The notes beneath the pieces were generated by a model. It worked only from the letters and a program-made list of their open reading frames with translations, made no database searches and was not told where the DNA came from. A stretch of 64,000 nt of DNA, taken from Apostichopus japonicus. Its lineage: Eukaryota; Echinodermata; Holothuroidea; Aspidochirotida; Stichopodidae. Positions 50,901 to 64,000 of the stretch are shown piece after piece. Within the stretch, counting starts at the first letter, position 1; the number at the start of each line of letters is the position of its first letter. A program made the position numbers and the translations under genes. The stretch lies in NCBI RefSeq assembly GCF_037975245.1, contig NC_092572.1, positions 32,337,989-32,401,988 of the forward strand, given 5' to 3'.

Positions 50901-53900
50901 TGAAGTAGCGAAACCTCTCATAGCAATGACATATACATACAGTACAGGGCTAATCAATTCCAAAATCGTCTGAAATTTCTTGCATTATAAAAAACTGTGT
51001 AGACCTCCAATAGAAGCATAATTGAGTTGACTGCATAGAAACATCTCCTTAGAGCACACTTATTGCTATTTTGTGGCAATATCAATAAATTTACAGAAAA
51101 AATGAGAAGAAAATTTTAATAGGACTGAAGTAGCAAAACCTCTCATAGCAACACACATACATACAGTACAGGGCGAATAATTTTCAAAATCCTCTGAATT
51201 TCTTGCATTATAAAAATTGTGTAGACGTTCAATAGAAACATATTTGGGTTCGGTGCATACGAACATCTCCTAAGAGCACACTTATTGCTGTTTTAAGGCA
51301 ATATGAATGAATTTAGAGCAAAAATGAGAAGAAAATTTTAATAGGACTTAAGTAGCAAAACCTCTCATAGCGACACATACATACAGTACAGGGCGAATAA
51401 TTTTCAAAATCCTCTGAATTTCTTGCATTATAAAAATTGTGAAGACCTCCAATAGAACAATATTTGGGCTCGGTGCATACGAACATCTCCTAAGAGCACA
51501 GTTATTGCTATTTTGTGGCAATATGAATGAATTTAGAGCAAAAATGAGAAGAAAAATTTTAATAGGATTAAAGTAGCAAAACTTCTCAAAGCAATAACAC
51601 ACATACAATACAGGGCTAATCAATTCCAAAATCGTCTGAAATTTCTTGCATTATAAAAACTGTGTAGACCTCCAATAGAACAATATTTGGGTCCGGTGCA
51701 TACGTACATCTCCTAAGAGCACAGTTATTGCTATTTTGTGGCAATATAAATGAATTTAGAGCAAAAATGAGAAGAACATTTTAATAGGATTGAAGAAGCA
51801 AAACTTCTCAAAGCAATGACATACATACAGTACAGGGCTAATAAATTCCAAAATCCTCTGAAATTTCTTGCATTTTAAAAAACTGTGTAGACCTCCAATA
51901 GAACAATATTTGGGCTCGGTGCATACGAACATCTCCTAAGAGCACACTTATTGCTATTTTAAGGCAATATGAATGAATTTAGAGCAAAAATGAGAAGAAA
52001 ATTTTAAAAGGATTAAAGTAGCAAAACCTCTCATAGCAATGACATACATACAGTACAGGGCTAATCAATTCCACAATCGTCTGAAATTTCTTGCATTATG
52101 AAAACTGTTTAGACCTCCAATAGAAACGTGTTTGGGTCCGGTGCATACGAACATCACCTAAGATCACCCTTATTGTTATTTTAAGGCAATATGAATGAAT
52201 TTAGAGCAAAAATGAGAAGAAAATTTTAATAGGACTGAAGTAGCAAAACCTCTCATAGCAACCCATACATACAGTACAGGGCAAATAATTTTCAAAATCC
52301 TCTGAATTTCTTGCATTTTAAAAAACTGTGTAGACCTCCAATAGAAACATATTTGGGTTGGGTGCATACGAACATCTTCTAAGAGCACACTTATTGCTAT
52401 TTTAAGGCAATATGAATAAATTTAGAGCAAAAATGAGAAGAAAATTTTAATAGGACTGAACTAGCAAAACCTCTCATAGCAACACATACATACAGTACAG
52501 GGCGAATAATTTTCAAAATCCTCTGAATTTCTTGCAATATAAAAAACTGTGTAGACCTCCAATAGAAACATATTTGGGTTCGGTGCATACGAACATCTCC
52601 TAAGAGCATACTTATTGCTATTTTAAGGCAATATGAATGGATTTAGAGCAAAAATGAGAAGAAAATTTTAATAGGATTGAAGTAGCGAAACCTCTCATAG
52701 CAATGACATATACATACAGTACAGGGCTAATCAATTCCAAAATCGTCTGAAATTTCTTGCATTATAAAAAACTGTGTAGACCTCCAATAGAAGCATAATT
52801 GAGTTGACTGCATAGAAACATCTCCTTAGAGCACACTTATTGCTATTTTGTGGCAATATCAATAAATTTACAGAAAAAATGAGAAGAAAATTTTAATAGG
52901 ACTGAAGTAGCAAAACCTCTCATAGCAACACACATACATACAGTACAGGGCGAATAATTTTCAAAATCCTCTGAATTTCTTGCATTATAAAAATTGTGTA
53001 GACGTTCAATAGAAACATATTTGGGTTCGGTGCATACGAACATCTCCTAAGAGCACACTTATTGCTGTTTTAAGGCAATATGAATGAATTTAGAGCAAAA
53101 ATGAGAAGAAAATTTTAATAGGACTTAAGTAGCAAAACCTCTCATAGCGACACATACATACAGTACAGGGCGAATAATTTTCAAAATCCTCTGAATTTCT
53201 TGCATTATAAAAATTGTGAAGACCTCCAATAGAACAATATTTGGGCTCGGTGCATACGAACATCTCCTAAGAGCACAGTTATTGCTATTTTGTGGCAATA
53301 TGAATGAATTTCAAGCAAAAAAGAGAAGACAAATTTTAATAGGATTAAAGTAGCAAAACTTCTCAAAGCAATAACACACATACAATACAGGGCTAATCAA
53401 TTCCAAAATCGTCTGAAATTTCTTGCATTATGAAAACTGTGTAGACCTCCAATAGAAACGTACAGTATTTGGGTCCGGTGCATACGAACATCTTCTTAGA
53501 GCACACTTATTGCTATTTTAAGGCAATATCAATAAATTTAGAGAAAAAATGAGAAGAAAATTTTACTAGGATTGAAGTAGCAAAACCTCTCATAGCAACA
53601 CACATACATACAGCACAGGGCGAATAATTTTCAAAATCCTCTGAAATTTCTTGCATTATAAAAACTGTGTAGACCTCCAATAGAACAATATTTGGGTCCG
53701 GTGCATACGTACATCTCCTAAGAGCACAGTTATTGCTATTTTGTGGCAATATAAATGAATTTAGAGCAAAAATGAGAAGAACATTTTAATAGGATTGAAG
53801 AAGCAAAACTTCTCAAAGCAATGACATACATACAGTACAGGGCTAATAAATTCCAAAATCGTCTGAAATTTCTTGCATTATGAAAACTGTGTAGACCTCC

Positions 53901-54400
53901 AATAGAAACGTACAGTATTTGGATCCGGTGCATACGAACATCTTCTAAGAGCACACTTATTGCTATTTTGTGGCAATATGAATGAATTTCAAGCAAAAAA
54001 GAGAAGAAAAATTGTGTAGGATTAAAGTAGCATAACCTCTCATAGCAATGACATACATACAGTACAGGGCTAATCAATTCCAAAATCGTCTGAAATTTCT
54101 TGCTGTATGAAAACTGTGTAGACCTCCAATAGAAACATGTTTGGGTCCGGTGCATACAAACATCACCTAAGATCACCCTTATTGCTATTGTAAGGCAATA
54201 TGAATGAATTTAGAGCAAAAATGAGAAGAAAATTTTAATAGGACTGAAGTAGCAAAACCTCTCATAGCAACACATACATACAGTACAGGGCAAATGATTT
54301 TCAAAATCCTCTGAAATTTCTTGCATTTTAAAAAACTGTGTAGACCTAGAATAGAAACATATTTGGGTTGGGTGCATACGAACATCTCCTAAGAGCACAT
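47990..54400. repeat. Segmental duplications in the proximal 221-bp array
   Basis: The block with GCATAATTGAGTTGACTGCA near 48107 recurs near 51015 and 52792 (offsets 2908 and 1777). A run of monomers near 49501-49941 recurs at 53736-54176 (offset 4235). The rare variant TCAAGCAAAAAAGAGAAGAC near 48625 recurs near 53310. Copies are almost identical although neighbouring monomers differ clearly, showing recent multi-monomer exchange. Confidence 0.8.
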
Positions 54401-57100
54401 TTATTGCTATTTTGTGGCAATATGAATAAATTTAGATAAAAAATGAGAAGAAAATTTTAATAGGACTGAAGAAGCAAAACTTCTCAAAGCAATTACATAC
54501 ATACAGCACAGGGTGAATAAATTCCAAAAATCCTCTGAAATTACTTGCATTATAAAAAAACTGTGTAGACCTCCAATAGAAGCATAATTGAGCTGACTGC
54601 ATACAAACATCTCCTAAGAGCACACTTATTGCTATTTTGTGGCAATATCAATAAATTTAGAGAAAAAATGAGAAGAAATATTGTGTAGGATTAAAGTAGC
54701 AAAACCTCTCTTTGCAACACATACATACAGTACAGAGTGAAATAATTTTCAAAATCCTCTGAATTTCTTGCATTATAAAAACTGTGTTGACCTCCAATAG
54801 AACAATATTTGGGCTCGGTGCATACGAACATCTCCTAAGAGCACACTTATTGCTATTTTAAGGCAATATGAATGAATTTAGAGCAAAAATGAGAAGAAAA
54901 TTTTAATAGGATTAAAGTAGCAAAACCTCTCATAGCAATGACATACATACAGTACAGGGCTAATCAATTCCACAATCGTCTGAAATTTCTTGCATTATGA
55001 AAACTGTGTAGACCTCCAATAGAAACGTGTTTGGGTCCGGTGCATACGAACATCACCTATGATCACACTTATTGCTATTTTAAGGCAATATGAATGAATT
55101 TAGAGCAAAAATGAGAAGAAAATTTTAATAGGACTGAAGTAGCAAAACCTCTCATAGCAACACATACATACAGTACAGGGCGAATAATTTTCAAAATCCT
55201 CTGAAATTTCTTGCATTTTAAAAAACTGTGTAGACCTCCAATAGAACAATATTTGATCTCGGTGCATACGAACATCTCCTAAGAGCACACTTATTGCTAT
55301 TTTAAGGCAATATGAATGAATTTAGAGCAAAAATGAGAAGATAATTTTAAAAGGATTAAAGTAGCAAAACCTCTCATAGCAATGACTTACATACAGTACA
55401 GGGCTAATCAATTCCACAATCGTCTGAAATTTCTTGCATTATGAAAACTGTGTAGACCTCCAATAGAAACGTGTTTGGGTCCGGTGCATACAAACATCAC
55501 CTAAGATCACCCTTATTGTTATTTTAAGGCAATATGAATGAATTTAGAGCAAAAATGAGAAGAAAATTTTAATAGGATTGAAGTAGCAAAACCTCTCATA
55601 GCAACACATACATACAGTACAGGGCAAATGATTTTCAAAATCCTCTGAAATTTCTTGCATTTTAAAAAACTGTGTAGACCTAGAATAGAAACATATTTGG
55701 GTTGGGTGCATACGAACATCTCCTAAGAGCACATTTATTGCTATTTTGTGGCAATATGAATAAATTTAGATAAAAAATGAGAAGAAAATTTTAATAGGAC
55801 TGAAGAAGCAAAACTTCTCAAAGAAATTACATACATACAGCACAGGGTGAATAAATTCCAAAAATCCTCTGAAATTACTTGCATTATAAAAAAACTGTGT
55901 AGACCTCCAATAGAAGCATAATTGAGCTGACTGCATACAAACATCTCCTAAGAGCACACTTATTGCTATTTTGTGGCAATATCAATAAATTTAGAGAAAA
56001 AATGAGAAGAAATATTGTGTAGGATTAAAGTAGCAAAACCTCTCTTTGCAACACATACATACAGTACAGAGTGAAATAATTTTCAAAATCCTCTGAATTT
56101 CTTGCATTATAAAAACTGTGTTGACCTCCAATAGAACAATATTTGGGCTCGGTGCATACGAACATCTCCTAAGAGCACACTTATTGCTATTTTAAGGCAA
56201 TATGAATGAATTTAGAGCAAAAATGAGAAGAAAATTTTAATAGGATTAAAGTAGCAAAACCTCTCATAGCAATGACATACATACAGTACAGGGCTAATCA
56301 ATTCCACAATCGTCTGAAATTTCTTGCATTATGAAAACTGTGTAGACCTCCAATAGAAACGTGTTTGGGTCCGGTGCATACGAACATCACCTATGATCAC
56401 ACTTATTGCTATTTTAAGGCAATATGAATGAATTTAGAGCAAAAATGAGAAGAAAATTTTAATAGGACTGAAGTAGCAAAACCTCTCATAGCAACCCATA
56501 CATACAGTACAGGGCAAATGATTTTCAAAATCCTCTGAAATTTCTTGCATTATAAAAAACTGTGTAGACCTAGAATAGAAACATATTTGGGTTGGGTGCA
56601 TACGAACATCTCCTAAGAGCACATTTATTGCTATTTTGTGGCAATATGAATAAATTTAGATAAAAAATGAGAAGAAAATTTTAATAGGACTGAAGAAGCA
56701 AAACTTCTCAAAGCAATTACATACATACAGCACAGGGTGAATAAATTCCAAAAATCCTCTGAAATTACTTGCATTATAAAAAAACTGTGTAGACCTCCAA
56801 TAGAAGCATAATTGAGCTGACTGCATACAAACATCTCCTAAGAGCACACTTATTGCTATTTTGTGGCAATATCAATAAATTTAGAGAAAAAATGAGAAGA
56901 AATATTGTGTAGGATTAAAGTAGCAAAACCTCTCTTTGCAACACATACATACAGTACAGAGTGAAATAATTTTCAAAATCCTCTGAATTTCTTGCATTAT
57001 AAAAACTGTGTTGACCTCCAATAGAACAATATTTGGGCTCGGTGCATACGAACATCTCCTAAGAGCACACTTATTGCTATTTTAAGGCAATATGAATGAA
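54400..57100. repeat. 1334-bp and 890-bp repeats in the middle of the 221-bp array
   Basis: The monomer carrying GCATAATTGAGCTGACTGCA, near 54580, recurs near 55914 and 56804 (offsets 1334 and 890; about six and four monomers). The surrounding monomers follow in the same order. This is an intermediate higher-order pattern between the irregular proximal part and the regular distal part. Confidence 0.8.
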
Positions 57101-60100
57101 TTTAGAGCAAAAAGGAGAAGAAAATTTTAATAGGATTAAAGTAGCAAAACCTCTCTTTGCAACACATACATACAGTACAGAGTGAAATAATTTTCAAAAT
57201 CCTCTGAATTTCTTGCATTATAAAAACTGTGTTGACCTCCAATAGAACAATATTTGGGCTCGGTGCATACGAACATCTCCTAAGAGCACACTTATTGCTA
57301 TTTTAAGGCAATATGAATGAATTTAGAGCAAAAATGAGAAGAAAATTTTAATAGGATTAAAGTAGCAAAACCTCTCATAGCAATGACATACATACAGTAC
57401 AGGGCTAATCAATTCCACAATCGTCTGAAATTTCTTGCATTATGAAAACTGTGTAGACCTCCAATAGAAACGTTTTTGGGTCCGGTGCATACGAACATCA
57501 CCTAAGATCACCCTTATTGCTATTTTAAGGCAATATGAATGAATTTAGAGCAAAAATGAGAAGAAAATTTTAATAGGACTGAAGTAGCAAAACCTCTCAT
57601 AGCAACACATACATACAGTACAGGGCAAATAATTTTCAAAATCCTCTGAATTTCTTGCATTATAAAAACTGTGTTGACCTCCAATAGAACAATATTTTGG
57701 CTCGGTGCATACGAACATCTCCTAAGAGCACACTTATTGCTATTTTAAGGCAATATGAATGAATTTAGAGCAAAAATGAGAAGAAAATTTTAATAGGATT
57801 AAAGTAGCAAAACCTCTCATAGCAATGACATACATACAGTACAGGGCTAATCAATTCCACAATCGTCTGAAATTTCTTGCTGTATGAAAACTGTGTAGAC
57901 CTCCAATAGAAACGTGTTTGGGTCCGGTGCATACGAACATCACCTAAGATCACCCTTATTGTTATTTTAAGGCAATATGAATGAATTTAGAGCAAAAATG
58001 AGAAGAAAATTTTAATAGGACTGAAGTAGCAAAACCTCTCATAGCAACACATACATACAGTACAGGGCAAATAATTTTCAAAATCCTCTGAATTTCTTGC
58101 ATTATAAAAACTGTGTTGACCTCCAATAGAACAATATTTGGGCTCGGTGCATACGAACATCTCCTAAGAGCACACTTATTGCTATTTTAAGGCAATATGA
58201 ATGAATTTAGAGCAAAAATGAGAAGAAAATTTTAATAGGATTAAAGTAGCAAAACCTCTCATAGCAATGACATACATACAGTACAGGGCTAATCAATTCC
58301 ACAATCGTCTGAAATTTCTTGCATTATGAAAACTGTGTAGACCTCCAATAGAAACGTTTTTGGGTCCGGTGCATACGAACATCACCTAAGATCACCCTTA
58401 TTGCTATTTTAAGGCAATATGAATGAATTTAGAGCAAAAATGAGAAGAAAATTTTAATAGGACTGAAGTAGCAAAACCTCTCATAGCAACACATACATAC
58501 AGTACAGGGCAAATAATTTTCAAAATCCTCTGAATTTCTTGCATTATAAAAACTGTGTTGACCTCCAATAGAACAATATTTTGGCTCGGTGCATACGAAC
58601 ATCTCCTAAGAGCACACTTATTGCTATTTTAAGGCAATATGAATGAATTTAGAGCAAAAATGAGAAGAAAATTTTAATAGGATTAAAGTAGCAAAACCTC
58701 TCATAGCAATGACATACATACAGTACAGGGCTAATCAATTCCACAATCGTCTGAAATTTCTTGCTGTATGAAAACTGTGTAGACCTCCAATAGAAACGTG
58801 TTTGGGTCCGGTGCATACGAACATCACCTAAGATCACCCTTATTGTTATTTTAAGGCAATATGAATGAATTTAGAGCAAAAATGAGAAGAAAATTTTAAT
58901 AGGACTGAAGTAGCAAAACCTCTCATAGCAACACATACATACAGTACAGGGCAAATAATTTTCAAAATCCTCTGAATTTCTTGCATTATAAAAACTGTGT
59001 TGACCTCCAATAGAACAATATTTGGGCTCGGTGCATACGAACATCTCCTAAGAGCACACTTATTGCTATTTTAAGGCAATATGAATGAATTTAGAGCAAA
59101 AATGAGAAGAAAATTTTAATAGGATTAAAGTAGCAAAACCTCTCATAGCAATGACATACATACAGTACAGGGCTAATCAATTCCACAATCGTCTGAAATT
59201 TCTTGCATTATGAAAACTGTGTAGACCTCCAATAGAAACGTTTTTGGGTCCGGTGCATACGAACATCACCTAAGATCACCCTTATTGCTATTTTAAGGCA
59301 ATATGAATGAATTTAGAGCAAAAATGAGAAGAAAATTTTAATAGGACTGAAGTAGCAAAACCTCTCATAGCAACACATACATACAGTACAGGGCAAATAA
59401 TTTTCAAAATCCTCTGAATTTCTTGCATTATAAAAACTGTGTTGACCTCCAATAGAACAATATTTTGGCTCGGTGCATACGAACATCTCCTAAGAGCACA
59501 CTTATTGCTATTTTAAGGCAATATGAATGAATTTAGAGCAAAAATGAGAAGAAAATTTTAATAGGATTAAAGTAGCAAAACCTCTCATAGCAATGACATA
59601 CATACAGTACAGGGCTAATCAATTCCACAATCGTCTGAAATTTCTTGCATTATGAAAACTGTGTAGACCTCCAATAGAAACGTTTTTGGGTCCGGTGCAT
59701 ACGAACATCACCTAAGATCACCCTTATTGCTATTTTAAGGCAATATGAATGAATTTAGAGCAAAAATGAGAAGAAAATTTTAATAGGACTGAAGTAGCAA
59801 AACCTCTCATAGCAACACATACATACAGTACAGGGCAAATAATTTTCAAAATCCTCTGAATTTCTTGCATTATAAAAACTGTGTTGACCTCCAATAGAAC
59901 AATATTTTGGCTCGGTGCATACGAACATCTCCTAAGAGCACACTTATTGCTATTTTAAGGCAATATGAATGAATTTAGAGCAAAAATGAGAAGAAAATTT
60001 TAATAGGATTAAAGTAGCAAAACCTCTCATAGCAATGACATACATACAGTACAGGGCTAATCAATTCCACAATCGTCTGAAATTTCTTGCTGTATGAAAA

Positions 60101-61240
60101 CTGTGTAGACCTCCAATAGAAACGTGTTTGGGTCCGGTGCATACGAACATCACCTAAGATCACCCTTATTGTTATTTTAAGGCAATATGAATGAATTTAG
60201 AGCAAAAATGAGAAGAAAATTTTAATAGGACTGAAGTAGCAAAACCTCTCATAGCAACACATACATACAGTACAGGGCAAATAATTTTCAAAATCCTCTG
60301 AATTTCTTGCATTATAAAAACTGTGTTGACCTCCAATAGAACAATATTTGGGCTCGGTGCATACGAACATCTCCTAAGAGCACACTTATTGCTATTTTAA
60401 GGCAATATGAATGAATTTAGAGCAAAAATGAGAAGAAAATTTTAATAGGATTAAAGTAGCAAAACCTCTCATAGCAATGACATACATACAGTACAGGGCT
60501 AATCAATTCCACAATCGTCTGAAATTTCTTGCATTATGAAAACTGTGTAGACCTCCAATAGAAACGTTTTTGGGTCCGGTGCATACGAACATCACCTAAG
60601 ATCACCCTTATTGCTATTTTAAGGCAATATGAATGAATTTAGAGCAAAAATGAGAAGAAAATTTTAATAGGACTGAAGTAGCAAAACCTCTCATAGCAAC
60701 ACATACATACAGTACAGGGCAAATAATTTTCAAAATCCTCTGAATTTCTTGCATTATAAAAACTGTGTTGACCTCCAATAGAACAATATTTTGGCTCGGT
60801 GCATACGAACATCTCCTAAGAGCACACTTATTGCTATTTTAAGGCAATATGAATGAATTTAGAGCAAAAATGAGAAGAAAATTTTAATAGGATTAAAGTA
60901 GCAAAACCTCTCATAGCAATGACATACATACAGTACAGGGCTAATCAATTCCACAATCGTCTGAAATTTCTTGCTGTATGAAAACTGTGTAGACCTCCAA
61001 TAGAAACGTGTTTGGGTCCGGTGCATACGAACATCACCTAAGATCACCCTTATTGTTATTTTAAGGCAATATGAATGAATTTAGAGCAAAAATGAGAAGA
61101 AAATTTTAATAGGACTGAAGTAGCAAAACCTCTCATAGCAACACATACATACAGTACAGGGCAAATAATTTTCAAAATCCTCTGAAATTTCTTGCATTTT
61201 AAAAAACTGTGTAGACCTCCAATAGAAACATATTTGGGTT
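57100..61240. repeat. Regular 442-bp dimer / 884-bp tetramer higher-order repeat
   Basis: Two monomer types alternate. Type A has GGGCTAATCAATTCCACAAT, TTTGGGTCCGG and CACCTAAGATCACCC; type B has GGGCAAATAATTTTCAAAAT, GAACAATATTT and CTCCTAAGAGCACAC. Type A recurs every 442 bp at about 57473, 57915, 58357, 58798, 59239, 59681, 60122, 60564 and 61006. A subtype with CGTGTTTGGG plus TTGCTGTATG alternates mostly with one having CGTTTTTGGG plus TTGCATTATG, giving an 884-bp tetramer broken once near 59681. Copies are almost identical. Confidence 0.9.
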
Positions 61241-62490
61241 GGGTGCATACGAATATCTCCTAAGAGCACATTTATTGCTATTTCGTGGCAATATGAATGA
61301 ATTTAAAGCAAAAAGGAGAAGAAAATTTTAATAGGATTAAAGTAGCAAAACCTCTCTTTGCAACACATACATACAGTACAGAGCGAAATAATTTTCAAAA
61401 TCCTCTGAATTTTCTTGCATTATAAAAATCTGTGTTGACCTCCAATAGAACAATATTTGGGCTCGGTGCATACGAACATCTCCTAAGAGCACACTTATTT
61501 CTGTTTTAAGGCAATATGAATGAATTTAGAGCAAAAATGAGAAGAAAATTTTAATAGGACTGAAGTAGCAAAACTTCTCATAGCGACACATACATACAGT
61601 ACAGGGCGAATAATTTTCAAAATCCTCTGAATTTCTTGCATTATAAAAATTGTGTAGACCTCCAATAGAACAATATGAATGAATTTAGAGCAAAAATGAG
61701 AAGAAAATTTTAATAGGATTGAAGTAGCAAAACCTCTCAAAGCAACACATATATACAGTACAGGGGAAATAATTTTCAAAATCCTCTGAAATTTCTTGCA
61801 ATATAAAAAACTGTGTAGACCTCCAATAGAAACATATTTGGGTCTGGTGCATACGAACATCTTCTAAGAGCACACTTATTGCTGTTTTAAGGCAACATGA
61901 ATGAATTTAGAGCAAAAACGAGAAGAAAAATTTAATAGGATTAAAGTAACAAAACCTCTCATTGCAATTTGCAACACATACATATAGTACAGGGCGAAAT
62001 AATTTTCAAAATCCTCTGAAATTTCTTGCATTATAAAAACTGTGTAGACCTTCAATAGAAACATATTTGGGTTCGGTGCATACGAACATCTTCTAAGAGC
62101 ACACTTATTGCTATTTTAAGGCAATATCAATATTTTTAGGGAAAAATGAGAAGAAAAATGTTAATAGGATTGAAGTAGCAAAACCTCTCATAGCAACACA
62201 TACATACTGTACAGGGCGAATAATTTTCAAAATCGTCTGAAATTTCTTGCTTTTTAAATACTGTTAAGACCTCAAATAGAACAATATTTGGGTTGGGTGC
62301 ATACGAACATCTCCTAAGAGCACACTTATTACTATTTTGTGACAATATCAATAAATTAAGGGAAAAAATGAGAAGAAATTTGAATAGGATTGAAGTAGCA
62401 AAACCTCTCATAGCAACACATACATACAGCACAGGGCGAATAAATGCCAAAATCCTCTGAAATTTCTTTCATTATTAAAACTGTGTGGAC

Positions 62491-64000
62491 CCTTAATACA
62501 GTATTGATACTAGGAATTAAAAAGTTTTGAAAACTCGCTCAGAAAAACTTATGTCCCTGCAGTCCATGAAAACATGCCCTTTAAAATACCCGTACATGAA
62601 CACAATACTTAGCTATAATGACCCCTGACAAGACATTGGCTTGTGCCCAACAGAAGCCCATAGTTATAGGTCAAGAAAGAAAAATTAAATTTATGATGAA
62701 TTTTGTAGCTAATTAACAGCAACAAATGACTGCCAAGTTCGGGAGCGGGAAATTTTTCAGTAAACTCTAACGGGGAAATCCCTCATCTAGTAATAATAAC
62801 GACAACAAGTAGCACTCTAACCACTTCGGCCCATTTGCAACTTCTGGCTTAGACAACAGGCTGCCATGGCAACAAACACCTTTGTTTAGGCTGCATGTAC
62901 AGGTCTAAGCAACCCCTTGGACCAAAAGTAGGCTACAATTAAGCAGAGACTATATCACATAGAATATCAGCTTTATCTGGTCTGATGGAATCTGTACCAA
63001 TTAGGAGTGACTATTAGGGCTGCTAGTACTTGCTAACATTCTAACAAAACCTTAACAAAGCCTCAGTCCTATCTACTAAAATATATTGCTACAGATCTTT
63101 CAACCCAGAAGTTGATGGAAAGTTCAGCAAATCCTGTCACCATGGCAACTAGTAAAAGTGTAGCATTGCATCATGGGATCTAAACATAGCTCGAATGGCG
63201 ACACTTATACCAACTGAAAAATAAATGTGAGTGCATTAGAGGGACGGGTAATGCTCGACATAATCACAGCAATACATAATAAACCTTATAAATATCCCAA
63301 TGTGGGTTCTCGTTGGACCAATAACCTGAAGCACTTTCAATTCTCTCACATTAATTCAATGTAGGTTAGGACTTAACCATACACACATTATGGCTGAGGG
63401 AATATAAGTGCCATAATCAACCCTGTAAACAGCTATTAAACAATGTTCAGTTAAAATGATACAGAATTTACACACATTACAATAGTAATTACTGTACCTG
63501 TAGACTCACTATAGCTGTTACAGCTATTAAGTCCTAAATAATAAATACATTCTTTGTGCATTCTGCAATCATAGGAGATCAATATACTAATTAATTCCAA
63601 ATTACACTTAATAAGGGCTGGTACTCTGTGTGCACATTGCTATCACAGAATTAACCTGCATTAGTGCATACATTCACAGGTAATATACAGAAGGTATGCA
63701 CAATGAAACTGACTAGGCTCCTGAGGGGTTTGGGGCAAAGTTAAAAGATGAACTCTTTACCTGTATTGAAATTAATGTAACTAATTTCTAACAGTTTTCT
63801 AGCTTGTCTCTACTGCACATGCATGACAGCTTGGAGTCTCTTGGTGAATGGTAGAGTTGCTTGCAAACTTAAGTGTTTTTTAGAAATTTAAAGAAAAACA
63901 AAGAAGCTTTGAGAGAAATCATTTTCCCCACCCTAGAGACAAGATTTTACTTAAGCCTTGGTCACAAATTCTCCAGGAAGTAGGCAGACTGTCTTCCCAT
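62491..64000. other. Unique AT-rich DNA, nothing recognised
   Basis: No coding sequence or RNA gene can be supported here. One tRNA-like fragment on the minus strand is listed separately. If the propeller gene continues past the satellite, its next exon could lie here or beyond the window, but I found no candidate. Confidence 0.6.
62795..62835 (-). repeat. Possible tRNA-derived SINE fragment (A-box part)
   Basis: Read on the minus strand, GGGCCGAAGTGGTTAGAGTG resembles the 5' part of a tRNA-derived SINE, with a TGGTTAGAGTGC A-box. No B-box follows at the expected spacing, so it is a fragment or chance. Confidence 0.3.

Larger units (their letters stand above)
47725..62490. repeat. 221-bp AT-rich satellite array (about 67 monomers)
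   Basis: A tandem repeat with period about 221 bp begins as a diverged monomer near 47725 and fades at about 62490. Landmarks in nearly every monomer are CATACATACAGTACAGGG, GACCTCCAATAGAA, GGTGCATACGAACATC and CTTATTGCTATTTTAAGGCA. The minus-strand frames of 62-146 codons here repeat with the monomer and shift frame each unit (221 is not a multiple of 3), so they are not genes. It shares no sequence with the 22-bp satellite and, unlike it, is CpG-poor. Confidence 0.97.

Noticed and set aside
48158-62450. Repeated minus-strand frames of 60-146 codons, some with hydrophobic or cysteine-rich stretches
   Set aside because: They recur with the 221-bp period, end at monomer-specific stops and change frame in each unit, so they are satellite shadows and not a gene family.
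47725-62490. Calling the 221-bp array a centromere
   Set aside because: Dimeric higher-order organisation is suggestive, but sequence alone cannot show centromere function, no CENP-B-box-like motif was seen, and the array is only 15 kb.

Overview
This is eukaryotic nuclear DNA dominated by satellite arrays, most likely from an animal. I think of a marine invertebrate, perhaps an echinoderm such as a sea cucumber. That guess rests on intron-style splice sites, dense hAT-type MITEs with poly(G) tracts, and the style of one propeller exon. It is inference and cannot be proven here. There are no bacterial-type operons. Nearly all open frames in the window are by-products of tandem repeats or short chance frames.

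Layout. (1) 1-547 and 3136-32076: one array of a 22-bp CpG-rich satellite, roughly 1,300 monomers, running off the left edge. It holds nested higher-order duplications (154, 526, 916, 1315, 2110, 3059 and 4373 bp offsets). It is split at 548-3135 by a 2.6-kb hAT-like element whose empty site can be read from intact satellite copies. (2) 32077-47725: a unique-sequence island of about 15.6 kb. It contains a palindromic foldback element (34701-35237), a cluster of hAT-like MITEs with readable 8-bp target-site duplications (37009-37379, 37607-39318, 40060-40352, 41212-42144, two with nested insertions), SINE-like fragments, a pair of perfect hairpins (46370-46411), and the only convincing coding sequence: a beta-propeller-like exon at 46796-47573. 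A short ATG-bearing candidate exon at 42299-42371 is in matching splice phase with it. (3) About 47725-62490: a second, unrelated AT-rich satellite with a 221-bp monomer (about 67 copies). Its distal part is organised as a clean 442-bp A/B dimer and 884-bp tetramer. (4) 62491-64000: non-repetitive AT-rich DNA with no recognised gene and one possible SINE fragment.

The propeller exon either ends in a stop only 16 nt past a consensus splice donor, or splices onward. If it splices, the next exon must lie across the whole 221-bp array, which would make that array intronic. The most interesting points are the double-dyad design of the 22-bp monomer, the mosaic higher-order structure that records unequal exchange, the hAT-like insertions with sequence-internal empty-site proof, and the gene-satellite junction.
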